Positions 52,271 to 59,863 of a DNA stretch of 64,000 nucleotides are shown one piece after another. The first letter of the stretch is position 1. Each line of letters begins with the position of its first letter. This stretch comes from Brevundimonas intermedia (GTDB lineage: Bacteria > Pseudomonadota > Alphaproteobacteria > Caulobacterales > Caulobacteraceae), in the NCBI RefSeq assembly GCF_027922165.1, contig NZ_BSFD01000006.1:1-64000 (forward strand), written 5' to 3'. A program made the translations under genes and the position numbers. The notes beneath the pieces were generated by a model. It saw only the letters and a program-made list of their open reading frames with translations, had not been told where the DNA came from and searched no databases.

Positions 52271-52303
52271 AACGCCCCGCCGGTTCGCCGGCGGGGCGTT
52301 TTT
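52271..52303 (+). terminator. Intrinsic terminator of the SapC gene
   Basis: A 13-bp perfect stem (52271-52283 with 52288-52300, loop TTCG) ends in five T (52299-52303). The next gene is on the opposite strand and ends 5 nt further, so this also lies at the end of that operon. Confidence 0.93.
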
Positions 52304-52307
52304 CGTT

Positions 52308-52715
52308 TCAGCGTCGCGCGAACAGGGCTCGGGTCAGGCAGGAGAAGACCAGCCGCCCCGCCTCGTCCAGCAGGTCGTGCGACGCGATCACGATGCCTTT
52401 TTCGTCGCCGACCGGATCCTTGCCCATCACGGTCATCCGGCCGCGCAGCAACTCGCCCGGCGGCGGATTGCGCATGAAGCGCAGGCCGTCCACGGCCAAC
52501 ACCTTGGTCTGGGCCCAGCCGCCGGATTTTTCAGCGGCCAGGCGGCTCCACAACACATAAACCATGGCGTCAGGTGCGCCGTAGGCGGTGTCCCAGCCGG
52601 GCGCAAACCGCTCGACGAAGACGTCGAGGGCCGCCGGATCGACCGCGCAGGCGCCCAGCGGCACCACCTGCCCTGTCTCTAGATCCTCAAAATGGACGAG
52701 CAGGGGGTCGCTCAT
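52308..52715 (-). CDS. MaoC-like hot-dog domain protein
   Basis: The protein of 135 residues has a hot-dog fold start (VHFEDLETGQVVPLGACAVDPAALDVFVERFAP) and the later VDGLRFMRNPPPGELLRGRMTV, the pattern of MaoC-like enoyl-CoA hydratases. The catalytic Asp/His pair is not evident, so enzymatic activity is uncertain. It is downstream of the oxidoreductase at 52725 by 9 nt and probably cotranscribed. Confidence 0.75.
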   Translation of the reverse strand: MSDPLLVHFEDLETGQVVPLGACAVDPAALDVFVERFAPGWDTAYGAPDAMVYVLWSRLAAEKSGGWAQTKVLAVDGLRFMRNPPPGELLRGRMTVMGKDPVGDEKGIVIASHDLLDEAGRLVFSCLTRALFARR

Positions 52716-52724
52716 GGCAATCCT

Positions 52725-53753
52725 TCAGGCGGGTTCTTCGGAAACGCGAACCAGCAGCTTGCCGTCATGATCGCCGGTGAACAAGCGGTTCAGCGAGTCG
52801 ACCGCGCCTTCCAGCCCGTCATCGACGTGAACCTTCCATTTGACCTTGCCTTCGCTCAGCCAGGGTCCCATCTCGGCGACCATTTCACGGGCGAGGGGAG
52901 CGTAGTCGAGCACCAGGAAGCCCTGCACGTTCAGGCGATGGGTGATGATCCGGGCGAAGTTGGGCGACGGCGGAGCCTTGGTGGCGTTGTAGGAGGACAC
53001 CAAACCACAGACCGCCATCCGGCCATGCACCTTCAAACGGTTGAAGACGGCGATCATGATATTGCCGCCGACGTTCTCGAAATTCAGATCGACCCCATCG
53101 GGCGCCAGACGGTCCAGCGCCTCGCCGACATCCTCGTTCTTGTAGTCGATGGCGGCGTCGAAGCCGAGCTCGTCCGTCAACCACGCGCATTTCGCGGGTC
53201 CCCCGGCGATACCGATGACGCGGCAGCCGCGCTGTTTGGCGATCTGTCCCGCGATCGAGCCCACCGCGCCGGCGGCCGCTGAGATCACCAGAGTCTCGCC
53301 CGCCTTGGCCTTCAGCACATCGGTGACGCCGAAATAGGCGGTCAGGCCCGTCATGCCGAGCACGGAAATATTGGCGGTCAGAGGCAGGCCCGGCGCGCGG
53401 TGCACCGGTCGAAGCCCGGCCTCCGGCACGACGGCGTAGTCGGCCCAGCCGCCCGAGGCCGGCATGACCAGATCCCCGACCTTGAACCGATCCGAGCGAC
53501 TGTGCTCGACGATCCCCAAGGTCAGGCCGCGCATCACCTCGCCCAGGCCGACCGGCGGCAGATAGCCCTCGGAATCATTCATCCAGGTGCGGTTGGTCGG
53601 ATCGAGCGACAGATAGATCGTCCGGACCAGAACCTCGGACTCTCTGATGTCGGGGATCCGGCCTTCGACCAGTTCGAGGTCGCCCGGCTGGATCAGGCCC
53701 TTGGGTCGCTGACGCAGCACCCATTGGCGATTGGTCTTTCCGTTCGAGGTCAT
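52725..53753 (-). CDS. NADP-dependent medium-chain oxidoreductase (CurA/PTGR-like)
   Basis: The protein of 342 residues has the MDR fold without zinc ligands. Key segments are YLSLDPTNRTWMNDSEGYLPPVGLGEVMRG, the NADP-binding AAAGAVGSIAGQIAKQRG, FENVGG, and GLVSSYN. It resembles leukotriene/prostaglandin reductases and the curcumin reductase CurA, which reduce conjugated double bonds. It leads a two-gene operon with the hot-dog protein. The substrate is unknown. Confidence 0.9.
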   Translation of the reverse strand: MTSNGKTNRQWVLRQRPKGLIQPGDLELVEGRIPDIRESEVLVRTIYLSLDPTNRTWMNDSEGYLPPVGLGEVMRGLTLGIVEHSRSDRFKVGDLVMPASGGWADYAVVPEAGLRPVHRAPGLPLTANISVLGMTGLTAYFGVTDVLKAKAGETLVISAAAGAVGSIAGQIAKQRGCRVIGIAGGPAKCAWLTDELGFDAAIDYKNEDVGEALDRLAPDGVDLNFENVGGNIMIAVFNRLKVHGRMAVCGLVSSYNATKAPPSPNFARIITHRLNVQGFLVLDYAPLAREMVAEMGPWLSEGKVKWKVHVDDGLEGAVDSLNRLFTGDHDGKLLVRVSEEPA

Positions 53754-53828
53754 CGTCTATCCTCCGCAGGTTTTCTTTGAGGACCATGGTGGCCCGGTCT
53801 CGCGCGACGGTCGAGGCCCGCCGCAAAG

Positions 53829-53942
53829 AAAAAGGCGACCCCTGAGGGCCGCCTTGAAGTGGCATCATCGAGAATGAGGCGCGGAGGCGACAGATTGGCT
53901 TTCGCCAATCTCAAGTCGGGGGGGCGTCGCCGCCTCCGCAAT
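53829..53942 (-). ncRNA. GsrN-like general-stress small RNA
   Basis: An EcfG-type promoter (53948-53972) and an intrinsic terminator (53829-53855: AAGGCG/CGCCTT stem with a mismatch, then TTTTT on the minus strand) bound a transcript of about 114 nt. Near its 5' end a run of seven C follows GGCGAC, and a perfect hairpin GATTGGC-GAAA-GCCAATC and a GTCGCCTCC segment allow a stem that presents the C-run in a loop. GsrN of Caulobacter is an EcfG-dependent RNA with a C-rich loop that regulates katG. No protein frame of quality is present. Identity with GsrN is inferred from promoter, size, C-rich loop and location. Confidence 0.72.
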
Positions 53943-53947
53943 GCAAT

Positions 53948-53972
53948 AACGACGACCTTGATTTGCGGTTCC
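53948..53972 (-). promoter_or_regulatory. EcfG/SigT promoter of the GsrN-like RNA
   Basis: GGAAC (53968-53972, minus strand), 16 nt, CGTT (53948-53951). It has the same geometry as the promoters of phyR, nepR and the others in this locus. Confidence 0.8.
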
Positions 53973-54033
53973 GTACGCGTTGCGCTTTTTTCCTCATTCA
54001 CCTTCGAACAGATCGGCCAATCCGCGGCGAACA

Positions 54034-54058
54034 GGAACGTCGGTTTCCACATCGCGTT
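54034..54058 (+). promoter_or_regulatory. EcfG/SigT promoter of the small membrane protein gene
   Basis: GGAAC (54034-54038), 16 nt, CGTT (54055-54058), 36 nt before the ATG at 54095. It is divergent from the GsrN-like RNA promoter, 62 nt away. Confidence 0.75.
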
Positions 54059-54094
54059 GATCTCGCAACACGAACACATGCGGGAGCCCGGAAG

Positions 54095-54445
54095 ATGACG
54101 CATCAAGACCCTTCCTTACGAACTGTAAAGCCGACAGAGGCTGGCCAGCCCGTTAGCGCTCGATCAACCCGCCAAGGCAGGCCGGGAACGCGGATCCTGT
54201 GGCTGCTGATCATTTCCGGCGGCGCGGCGGCCGTCCTGCTTCTGGGGATCTGGTTCTTCAGCCAGGGCGGGCTATCAAGCACCAACGCCAATAACGGCGA
54301 TCAGGCTACAGATGCTCAAGCCTTCCAGGGCGATGCCGCAACCCCGCCGGCCGCCGACGCGCCCACCGGACCGACCGGCGAGGCAAGGCCGGCCCCCACA
54401 GGAGAAACGCCGAACGTCAACGCGCCGACCGCGCCCTCCAACTAA
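54095..54445 (+). CDS. Small single-span membrane protein, unrecognised
   Basis: The protein of 116 residues has a basic N-terminal 30 residues, one membrane helix (about 34-56, ILWLLIISGGAAAVLLLGIWFF) and a C-terminal region of some 60 residues rich in Pro, Ala, Thr, Asn and Asp. The topology would place the tail in the periplasm. I know no family for it. It sits between the GsrN-like RNA and phyR, with its own EcfG promoter and GGAAG near the ATG, so it is probably a general stress gene. The frame is open upstream to 53963. Confidence 0.72.
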   Translation: MTHQDPSLRTVKPTEAGQPVSARSTRQGRPGTRILWLLIISGGAAAVLLLGIWFFSQGGLSSTNANNGDQATDAQAFQGDAATPPAADAPTGPTGEARPAPTGETPNVNAPTAPSN

Positions 54446-54453
54446 TAGGCAAG

Positions 54454-54483
54454 AAAAAGGTCCCGCGACGCCGTCGCGGGACC
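54454..54483 (-). terminator. Intrinsic terminator of phyR
   Basis: An 11-bp stem (54459-54469 with 54473-54483, 3-nt loop) has five A on its plus-strand left (54454-54458), a T-run on the minus strand. It ends phyR transcription 24 nt after its stop codon. Confidence 0.92.
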
Positions 54484-54506
54484 CGCAGCCCATGACCCTC
54501 TTGGGA

Positions 54507-55301
54507 TTAAGCCGCTTCTTTGTGGCGCGAGGGATGGAAGAACAGCGCCTGGCTGATCGCCGCCTTCACCGTCTCCGGCTGGAAGGGCTTGGTGATCAGG
54601 AAGGTCGGCTCGGGGCGCTCCCCGGTCAGCAAGCGTTCCGGGAAGGCGGTAATGAAGATCACCGGCACATCCATGCTCTTCAGGATTTCCTTGACGGCGT
54701 CGATGCCGGACGATCCGTCAGCGAGTTGGATGTCCGCTAGGACCAGGCCGGGCTTGTGACGCGCGACGGCCTCGATCGCTTCCTCATGCGTGGTGGCGGC
54801 TCCGGTGACACGGTGTCCCAGTTCCTTCACCAGGCTCTGGATGTCGGCCGAAATGATGGCTTCGTCCTCGATCACCAAGACGTCGGTCGCCAGTTCGGCG
54901 TCGATGTCGGACTGAGCGTCGGCGATCAGGCGTTCCACGTCCCGCGCATCGGCGGAGAGGATCTGGGCGGCCTCGGAGGGCGTGAAGCCCTCAAGCGCAG
55001 TCAGCAGAAAGGCCTGGCGAGACCGGGGCGCGATGCGCAACAGGCGGCTGGATGCGTCCGAACCGCTCTCGGCGCCGATTCCGTCCTCAAGCTGGGCGCC
55101 GGTCGAGGACCAGATGGCGTGGAAGACGTGATAGAGCGCCACACGCGGGGTCATCTCCGGCGAAAGCTGCTGCTCGCCGGCGGCGAGAGCCTCCAGCGCG
55201 ACGCGCACATAGTTGTCTCCAGTCGCCTGGTCGCCGGTAAGCGCCCGCGCATAGCGACGGACGTAAGGCAGATGCGGCGCAAGTCTGGCCAGAAGGCTCA
55301 T
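54507..55301 (-). CDS. phyR: General stress anti-anti-sigma factor PhyR
   Basis: PhyR sequesters NepR when phosphorylated and so frees EcfG. The 264-residue protein has a sigma-like N-terminal domain (about 1-130) and a C-terminal receiver with acidic pocket E145/D146, phosphoacceptor D190 in LVLADIQL, the FATGUY-type motif FITAFPERLL and K238. The start MSLLARLAPH is that of Caulobacter PhyR. It is divergent from nepR-ecfG and has its own EcfG promoter. Confidence 0.96.
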   Translation of the reverse strand: MSLLARLAPHLPYVRRYARALTGDQATGDNYVRVALEALAAGEQQLSPEMTPRVALYHVFHAIWSSTGAQLEDGIGAESGSDASSRLLRIAPRSRQAFLLTALEGFTPSEAAQILSADARDVERLIADAQSDIDAELATDVLVIEDEAIISADIQSLVKELGHRVTGAATTHEEAIEAVARHKPGLVLADIQLADGSSGIDAVKEILKSMDVPVIFITAFPERLLTGERPEPTFLITKPFQPETVKAAISQALFFHPSRHKEAA

Positions 55302-55364
55302 ATAGTCAGTCCCCGACAAAATTCGCTGGATCGTCTCACAGGACGCAGCGCTACAAGAGCTGGA

Positions 55365-55389
55365 AACGTGCCAATCGGCTCACGGTTCC
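55365..55389 (-). promoter_or_regulatory. EcfG/SigT promoter of phyR
   Basis: GGAAC (55385-55389, minus strand), 16 nt, CGTT (55365-55368). It lies 64 nt upstream of the phyR start and back to back with the nepR promoter. It gives positive autoregulation of the stress switch. Confidence 0.85.
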
Positions 55390-55429
55390 GCTCCCGCGCC
55401 CAAGCTTGAGCATTTATTCCACAATCCCC

Positions 55430-55454
55430 GGAACTCGCCGCTTGGAGGGACGTT
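55430..55454 (+). promoter_or_regulatory. EcfG/SigT promoter of nepR-ecfG
   Basis: GGAAC (55430-55434), 16 nt, CGTT (55451-55454), 47 nt before the nepR ATG. EcfG autoregulation is known in this system. Confidence 0.87.
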
Positions 55455-55501
55455 ATCCATGCGCATTTCTGCACTGCAGTTGGGTGGGCGGTGTTCTGTC
55501 T

Positions 55502-55705
55502 ATGATTGATTCTTCCGATTCCTCGCGGCGCAAAGGCGCCGATAAACCGGGGGAGGCGGGGCTCGAAGAAGCTCGCCTTCGTCAGCAGGCAATTGGCGTC
55601 AAGCTTCGCCACATGTTCGACGAAGTCGTAAACGAGCCTGTTCCTGATGAATTCCTTGAGATTCTGAAGCGCGCCGACGCCAAGTCTCCTGGCGGTGGCT
55701 CATGA
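55502..55705 (+). CDS. nepR: Anti-sigma factor NepR
   Basis: NepR holds EcfG inactive in unstressed cells and is displaced by phosphorylated PhyR. The 67-residue protein has the family core QQAIGVKLRHMFDEVVNEPVPDEFLEIL (residues 32-59, with EPVP). It overlaps the ecfG start by 4 nt. The frame is open to 55406, but that part lies across the promoter, so the ATG at 55502 is preferred. Confidence 0.93.
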   Translation: MIDSSDSSRRKGADKPGEAGLEEARLRQQAIGVKLRHMFDEVVNEPVPDEFLEILKRADAKSPGGGS

Positions 55706-56313
55706 GTTCGCCACGTCTGGGCGCCGCGCCCAAGCCTGCTTCGGCGGACGATGAGGGCTTCAAGCGTGAACTGGTCCAGCTGATCCCGCATCTGCGGGCG
55801 TTTGCCCGCACCTTGACCGGCGATCCGACAGCAGCCGACGATCTGGCTCAGGACGCCATGATGAAGGCCTGGGACGCACGCGCCAGTTACCAGATGGGCA
55901 CAAATATGAAGGCCTGGACCTTCATGATCCTGCGCAACCAGTTCTACTCCGAGAAGCGCCGGTCCTGGCGCCAGTCGCAGCTGGACCAGGAGGCCGCCGA
56001 GCGTACTCTGGTGGCGGTCGACGACCCCGAGGCGCCCGTGGCCTTGGACGAACTGCGCCAAGCGCTGAAAACCCTGCCTGAGGAACAGCGCGAGGCGCTG
56101 ATCCTCGTCGGGGCGGGCGGCTTCGCCTACGAAGAGGCGGCCGAGATCTGCGGCTGCGCCGTCGGTACGGTGAAGAGCCGTGTAAGCCGGGCGCGCCGCG
56201 CCTTGCAGGCGACGCTGGAGAAGGGCGGCTACGGACGCGACGGCAAGGCGGCGGGCGACGCCATGCGCTCCATCCTCGGCGAGGCCGACAGGCTGGCCGG
56301 CGCCCGTTCCTGA
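55702..56313 (+). CDS. ecfG: General stress sigma factor EcfG (SigT)
   Basis: EcfG directs RNA polymerase to general stress promoters of the GGAAC-N16-CGTT type seen here. The 203-residue protein has sigma-2 (LTGDPTAADDLAQDAMMKAWDAR, FMILRNQFYSEKRR) and sigma-4 (LPEEQREALILVGAGGFAYEEAAEICGCAVGTVKSRVSRARRAL). It is called sigT in Caulobacter. It overlaps nepR by 4 nt and is followed by phyK after 7 nt. Confidence 0.96.
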   Translation: MSSPRLGAAPKPASADDEGFKRELVQLIPHLRAFARTLTGDPTAADDLAQDAMMKAWDARASYQMGTNMKAWTFMILRNQFYSEKRRSWRQSQLDQEAAERTLVAVDDPEAPVALDELRQALKTLPEEQREALILVGAGGFAYEEAAEICGCAVGTVKSRVSRARRALQATLEKGGYGRDGKAAGDAMRSILGEADRLAGARS

Positions 56314-56320
56314 GCCCCCG

Positions 56321-58129
56321 GTGACGGAGGAAGCCAGACCCGACCCGGCAGCCGCACAGCCGCGGCTCGAGCGGAAGTGGAACGCCGCCCGATTTCAGGG
56401 AATTCGTTTCCGGCTGGGCTTGGCCATGGCTCTGGCCCTTTTGCCGATCCTCATTCTCATCTTGGTTCAGACTCAAGCCGACTTCAGCGGTCAGGCCGAG
56501 GACCGCAAGGTCGATCTGCAACTCGCCGCGGAGCGCAGCGCAGGCGACATCAAAGCGCGGCTGGACAGCGCCCAGGTCTTGTTGCGAGCGCTGAGCCCGG
56601 ACGCCTTGGGGCCCTACTGCGCGCCCCGGCTGACGGCTCTGGTTGATCGCCTGGATGGCTATGAAGGGCTTTATCGCCTCAGTCCCTCCGGCGACGCCGT
56701 CTGTGCATCCGGCCGCCGCGACGGGCTGCGGTCCGGGGTGGCGCCCGCTGCCCAGGCCGACTGGTTTGAGCGCCTTCGACAGGGCGAGGAGTTGGTCGTC
56801 GTCCGCGCGCCCGCCGGCGCCGGCTATCCCGCCGCCCTTATCATCGCCATTCGGGCGGAAAGGCCTATGGGCCGGTTTGACGGCGCCATGGCGGCCGTCA
56901 TTCCCTTATCGGCGCTTCAGCCCGACATTCAGGACCCCGCCCTGCCCTCGGCCTCGGAAGCCGCCCTGACCGACGGCGCCGGTCGTCTGTTGGTCGCAAG
57001 CGATCCCGGCGCCTTCAAGTTCGCTGACGGCGGCGATGTTTCGGGCTGGGTCGCACGGGCGCGAGATGAAGGCTCAGCCGTCTTCGCCGCCAAGGACAGT
57101 CGCGGCCAGAGGCGCGATTATGCAGGGGCCGTCTTGGCGGGCGGCGACCTGTATGCGCTGCTTTCAGCGCCGGCGCCGGGACTTCTGTCCTGGGCCAGAC
57201 TCAATCCGATCGGCAGCCTGCTGCTGCCTTTGGGCGCATGGTTGACAGCCTTCGCGGCGGTGATGCTTCTGTCCGAGCGCATCTTCATCCGCTGGCTCGA
57301 CTATCTGGAGCGGATCGCCGCCCTCTACGCCAAAGGCCGGTTTTCGGTGCGGCCGTTGCAGGCCATGAACGCCCCGTCTGAAATCCGCACCCTGGCCCGG
57401 ACCCTGGACGAGATGGCCGAAGCCATCACCGTGCGCGACCGCGAGCTGACCGATGCGATCGCCGAGAAGGACGCGCTGATGCGCGAAATCCATCACCGGG
57501 TGAAGAACAATCTCCAGATCATCTCGTCCCTGCTGTCGATGCAGCAGCGGGCCCTGACGGACGCCCCGGCGAAGGCGGCGCTGGGGGACACGCGCCAACG
57601 GATCTCGGCCTTGGCCCTGATCTACCGCACCCTGTACCAGAGCGATGATATCCGCCACGCCGACGCCCGGGAGTTTCTGACCGAACTTGTCGGTCAACTG
57701 GTGGCCAGCGAAGCCGTGCGGGGACCGGTCGTGGTCAGTTCGGTTGAGGCGGACTCTCTGTTCGTCGATCCCGACAAACTGGCGCCCCTCGCGCTGTGGC
57801 TGGTCGAGGCCGTAACCAATGCCCAGAAGCACGCCTTTGCAGGGCGGGGCGGTGCGTTGAGCGTCCGTTTCCGGGTTCATGGAGAAACCTCCACGCTAGA
57901 GGTCGAAGACGACGGTCCCGGCCCCTCGGACGGCGCGGAGGCGGGGGTGGGACGAACCCTGATGGGGGCCTTTGCGAAACAGCTGCGGGGTGAGGCCGAG
58001 TTCGTCGCGGCGCCGAACGGCGGAACCATCGCCCGCATGACGTTCGCCACGCCCGAAGCCTTGTCGCCGACGGATCCTGCGGACAAGACAGGCGGCGCCG
58101 ACGGAACCGGAGCCGTGCGGTCGCGTTGA
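56321..58129 (+). CDS. phyK: Sensor histidine kinase PhyK (HisKA_2 type)
   Basis: PhyK phosphorylates PhyR in response to stress. The 602-residue protein has two membrane helices (about 31-51 and 298-318) around a periplasmic sensor domain of 245 residues, a HAMP-like linker, the HisKA_2 box EIHHRVKNNLQ (phospho-His H392), and the ATPase domain with LVEAVTNAQKHAF and DDGPG. The order phyR, nepR, ecfG, phyK is that of Caulobacter. It starts with GTG 7 nt after ecfG. The sensed signal is unknown. Confidence 0.93.
   Translation: MTEEARPDPAAAQPRLERKWNAARFQGIRFRLGLAMALALLPILILILVQTQADFSGQAEDRKVDLQLAAERSAGDIKARLDSAQVLLRALSPDALGPYCAPRLTALVDRLDGYEGLYRLSPSGDAVCASGRRDGLRSGVAPAAQADWFERLRQGEELVVVRAPAGAGYPAALIIAIRAERPMGRFDGAMAAVIPLSALQPDIQDPALPSASEAALTDGAGRLLVASDPGAFKFADGGDVSGWVARARDEGSAVFAAKDSRGQRRDYAGAVLAGGDLYALLSAPAPGLLSWARLNPIGSLLLPLGAWLTAFAAVMLLSERIFIRWLDYLERIAALYAKGRFSVRPLQAMNAPSEIRTLARTLDEMAEAITVRDRELTDAIAEKDALMREIHHRVKNNLQIISSLLSMQQRALTDAPAKAALGDTRQRISALALIYRTLYQSDDIRHADAREFLTELVGQLVASEAVRGPVVVSSVEADSLFVDPDKLAPLALWLVEAVTNAQKHAFAGRGGALSVRFRVHGETSTLEVEDDGPGPSDGAEAGVGRTLMGAFAKQLRGEAEFVAAPNGGTIARMTFATPEALSPTDPADKTGGADGTGAVRSR
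58103..58127 (+). promoter_or_regulatory. EcfG/SigT promoter of the entericidin-like gene
   Basis: GGAAC (58103-58107), 16 nt, CGTT (58124-58127), at the very end of phyK and 50 nt before the ATG at 58178. It lies inside coding sequence, but position and geometry support function. Confidence 0.75.
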
Positions 58130-58177
58130 TAGGCCAAGACCGACAGACTCCCATGTCGGCTCAACCGGAGCTTTCTC

Positions 58178-58315
58178 ATGCGCAAGATTTTCGTCCTGGT
58201 CGCCGCCGCCGCCGCCCTGACCACCGCCGCCTGCAATACCGTCGAAGGCGTGGGTCGTGACACCCAAGCCGCCGGTTCGGCCGTTTCGGGCGCAGCCCAA
58301 GACGCCAAGAACTGA
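58178..58315 (+). CDS. Entericidin-like small lipoprotein
   Basis: The protein of 45 residues has a signal peptide with a lipobox (TAAC, Cys19), then a short polar peptide (NTVEGVGRDTQAAGSAVSGAAQDAKN). This is the pattern of entericidin A/B family lipoproteins, which are stress- or stationary-phase-induced in E. coli. GGAG is 9 nt before ATG. An EcfG promoter precedes it and an intrinsic terminator follows. Confidence 0.88.
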   Translation: MRKIFVLVAAAAALTTAACNTVEGVGRDTQAAGSAVSGAAQDAKN

Positions 58316-58350
58316 TCGTCTGCGGCCAAGGCCGCGGAATAGAGACTTGC

Positions 58351-58380
58351 AAGGCCCCGCTTCGTCGGGGCCTTGTTCGT
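58351..58380 (+). terminator. Intrinsic terminator of the entericidin-like gene
   Basis: A 9-bp stem (58351-58359 with 58366-58374) with a 6-nt loop is followed by TTGTTCG TTT. It separates the stress locus from gabD. Confidence 0.8.
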
Positions 58381-58405
58381 TTCAGGACCTCATCTGGAGA
58401 TTTCC

Positions 58406-59860
58406 GTGAACCAGACCGCAAGGAACGCCGGCCTCGCCCTGCTGCGTCAGCACGCCTTGATCGCCGGAGAGCCCGTCCCGGCCAACGGCCACGGGATTGC
58501 AGTTGATGATCCCGCAACGGGAGACATCATCGGCCATGTTCCCGACCTGGACGCCCCCGAGACCGAACGCGCCATCCAGGCCGCCGCCGACGCCTTTCCC
58601 GCCTGGTCCCGCTCCGATCCGCACAAGCGCGCCGCCTTCCTGCGCCAATGGGCCGAGCTGATCGACGAGAATGTCGAGGGCCTGGGCGCCCTGATGGCGC
58701 TGGAGAACGGAAAGCCGTTCGAAGAGGCCAAGGGCGAGGTTGTCTACGCCAACGGCTTCATCAAATGGTTCGCCGGCGAGGCCGAACGACTGATCGGCGA
58801 GACCCAAGACAGCCCGCTGGGTCATCTTCTGCTGACCTATCGCGAGGCGGTGGGGCCGTGCGCCCTGATCACGCCCTGGAACTTCCCGGCCGCCATGCTG
58901 ACGCGGAAGCTGGGTCCGGCTTTCGCCGCCGGCTGCACTGCCGTGGTCAAGCCGGCCAGCCAGACGCCTTTCACCGCGATCGCCCTGGCCGAACTGGCCT
59001 ATCAGGCGGGCCTGCCAGCCGGCGCCCTGTCGATCGTGACGGGCGAAGCCGCGGTCATCGGCAAGGTGCTGACGGAAAGCCCGCTGATCCGCAAACTGTC
59101 CTTCACCGGATCGACCGGGGTGGGGCGGAAACTGGCGGAACAGTGCGCCCCGACCCTGAAGCGGGTGTCGATGGAACTGGGCGGCGCCGCGCCTCTGATC
59201 GTCTTCGCCGACGCCGATCTGGACCTGGCCGTGGCCGAGACCATCAAGGGCAAGTTCCGCAACTCGGGCCAGACCTGCGTCTGTCCCAACCGCGTCTATG
59301 TCGAACGGTCGGTGTCTGAGGCCTATGCCGAAAAGCTGGCGGCGGAAGTGGCGAAGATCAAGGTCGGTCAGGCCTTCGACGACGGCGTCAAGGTCGGCCC
59401 CCTGATCGAGGACAAGGCCATCGACAAGGTGGAGAAACACGTGGCCGCGATCCAGGCCGACGGCGGGCGGGTGCTGACCGGCGGTTCGCGCCCTGAGCTG
59501 GGCGGCCGCTTCTTCCAGCCGACCGTCACCCTGGGCGGAGACGACACCCTGTTCCGCAAGGAAGAGACCTTCGGCCCTATGATCCCGGTCTTCCCCTTCG
59601 ACAGCGAGGACGAGGTTCTGGAAAAGGCCAACGCCAGCGACTACGGCCTGGCCTCCTATCTGTTCACCCGTGACCTGGACCGGGCTATGCGGTTCAGCCG
59701 CCGGATCGAGGCGGGCATGTGCGGGGTCAACACCGGCCTAATCTCCACCGCGGTCGCCCCGTTCGGCGGGGTCAAACAGTCGGGCTATGGCCGCGAAGGC
59801 TCGATCCACGGCATCGACGAGTATGTGGACGTGAAGACGGTGACCCTGGCGCTGAAATGA
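58406..59860 (+). CDS. gabD: NAD(P)-dependent succinate-semialdehyde dehydrogenase
   Basis: The protein of 484 residues is an aldehyde dehydrogenase of the GabD group, oxidising succinate semialdehyde to succinate at the end of the GABA shunt. The catalytic Cys is in NSGQTCVCPNR, the general base Glu in MELGGAAP, and the cofactor segment FTGSTGVGRKL. The start is GTG at 58406 with GGAG 8 nt upstream; an ATG-type start at 58373 lies in the terminator region. It is monocistronic. Confidence 0.92.
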   Translation: MNQTARNAGLALLRQHALIAGEPVPANGHGIAVDDPATGDIIGHVPDLDAPETERAIQAAADAFPAWSRSDPHKRAAFLRQWAELIDENVEGLGALMALENGKPFEEAKGEVVYANGFIKWFAGEAERLIGETQDSPLGHLLLTYREAVGPCALITPWNFPAAMLTRKLGPAFAAGCTAVVKPASQTPFTAIALAELAYQAGLPAGALSIVTGEAAVIGKVLTESPLIRKLSFTGSTGVGRKLAEQCAPTLKRVSMELGGAAPLIVFADADLDLAVAETIKGKFRNSGQTCVCPNRVYVERSVSEAYAEKLAAEVAKIKVGQAFDDGVKVGPLIEDKAIDKVEKHVAAIQADGGRVLTGGSRPELGGRFFQPTVTLGGDDTLFRKEETFGPMIPVFPFDSEDEVLEKANASDYGLASYLFTRDLDRAMRFSRRIEAGMCGVNTGLISTAVAPFGGVKQSGYGREGSIHGIDEYVDVKTVTLALK

Positions 59861-59863
59861 ATC

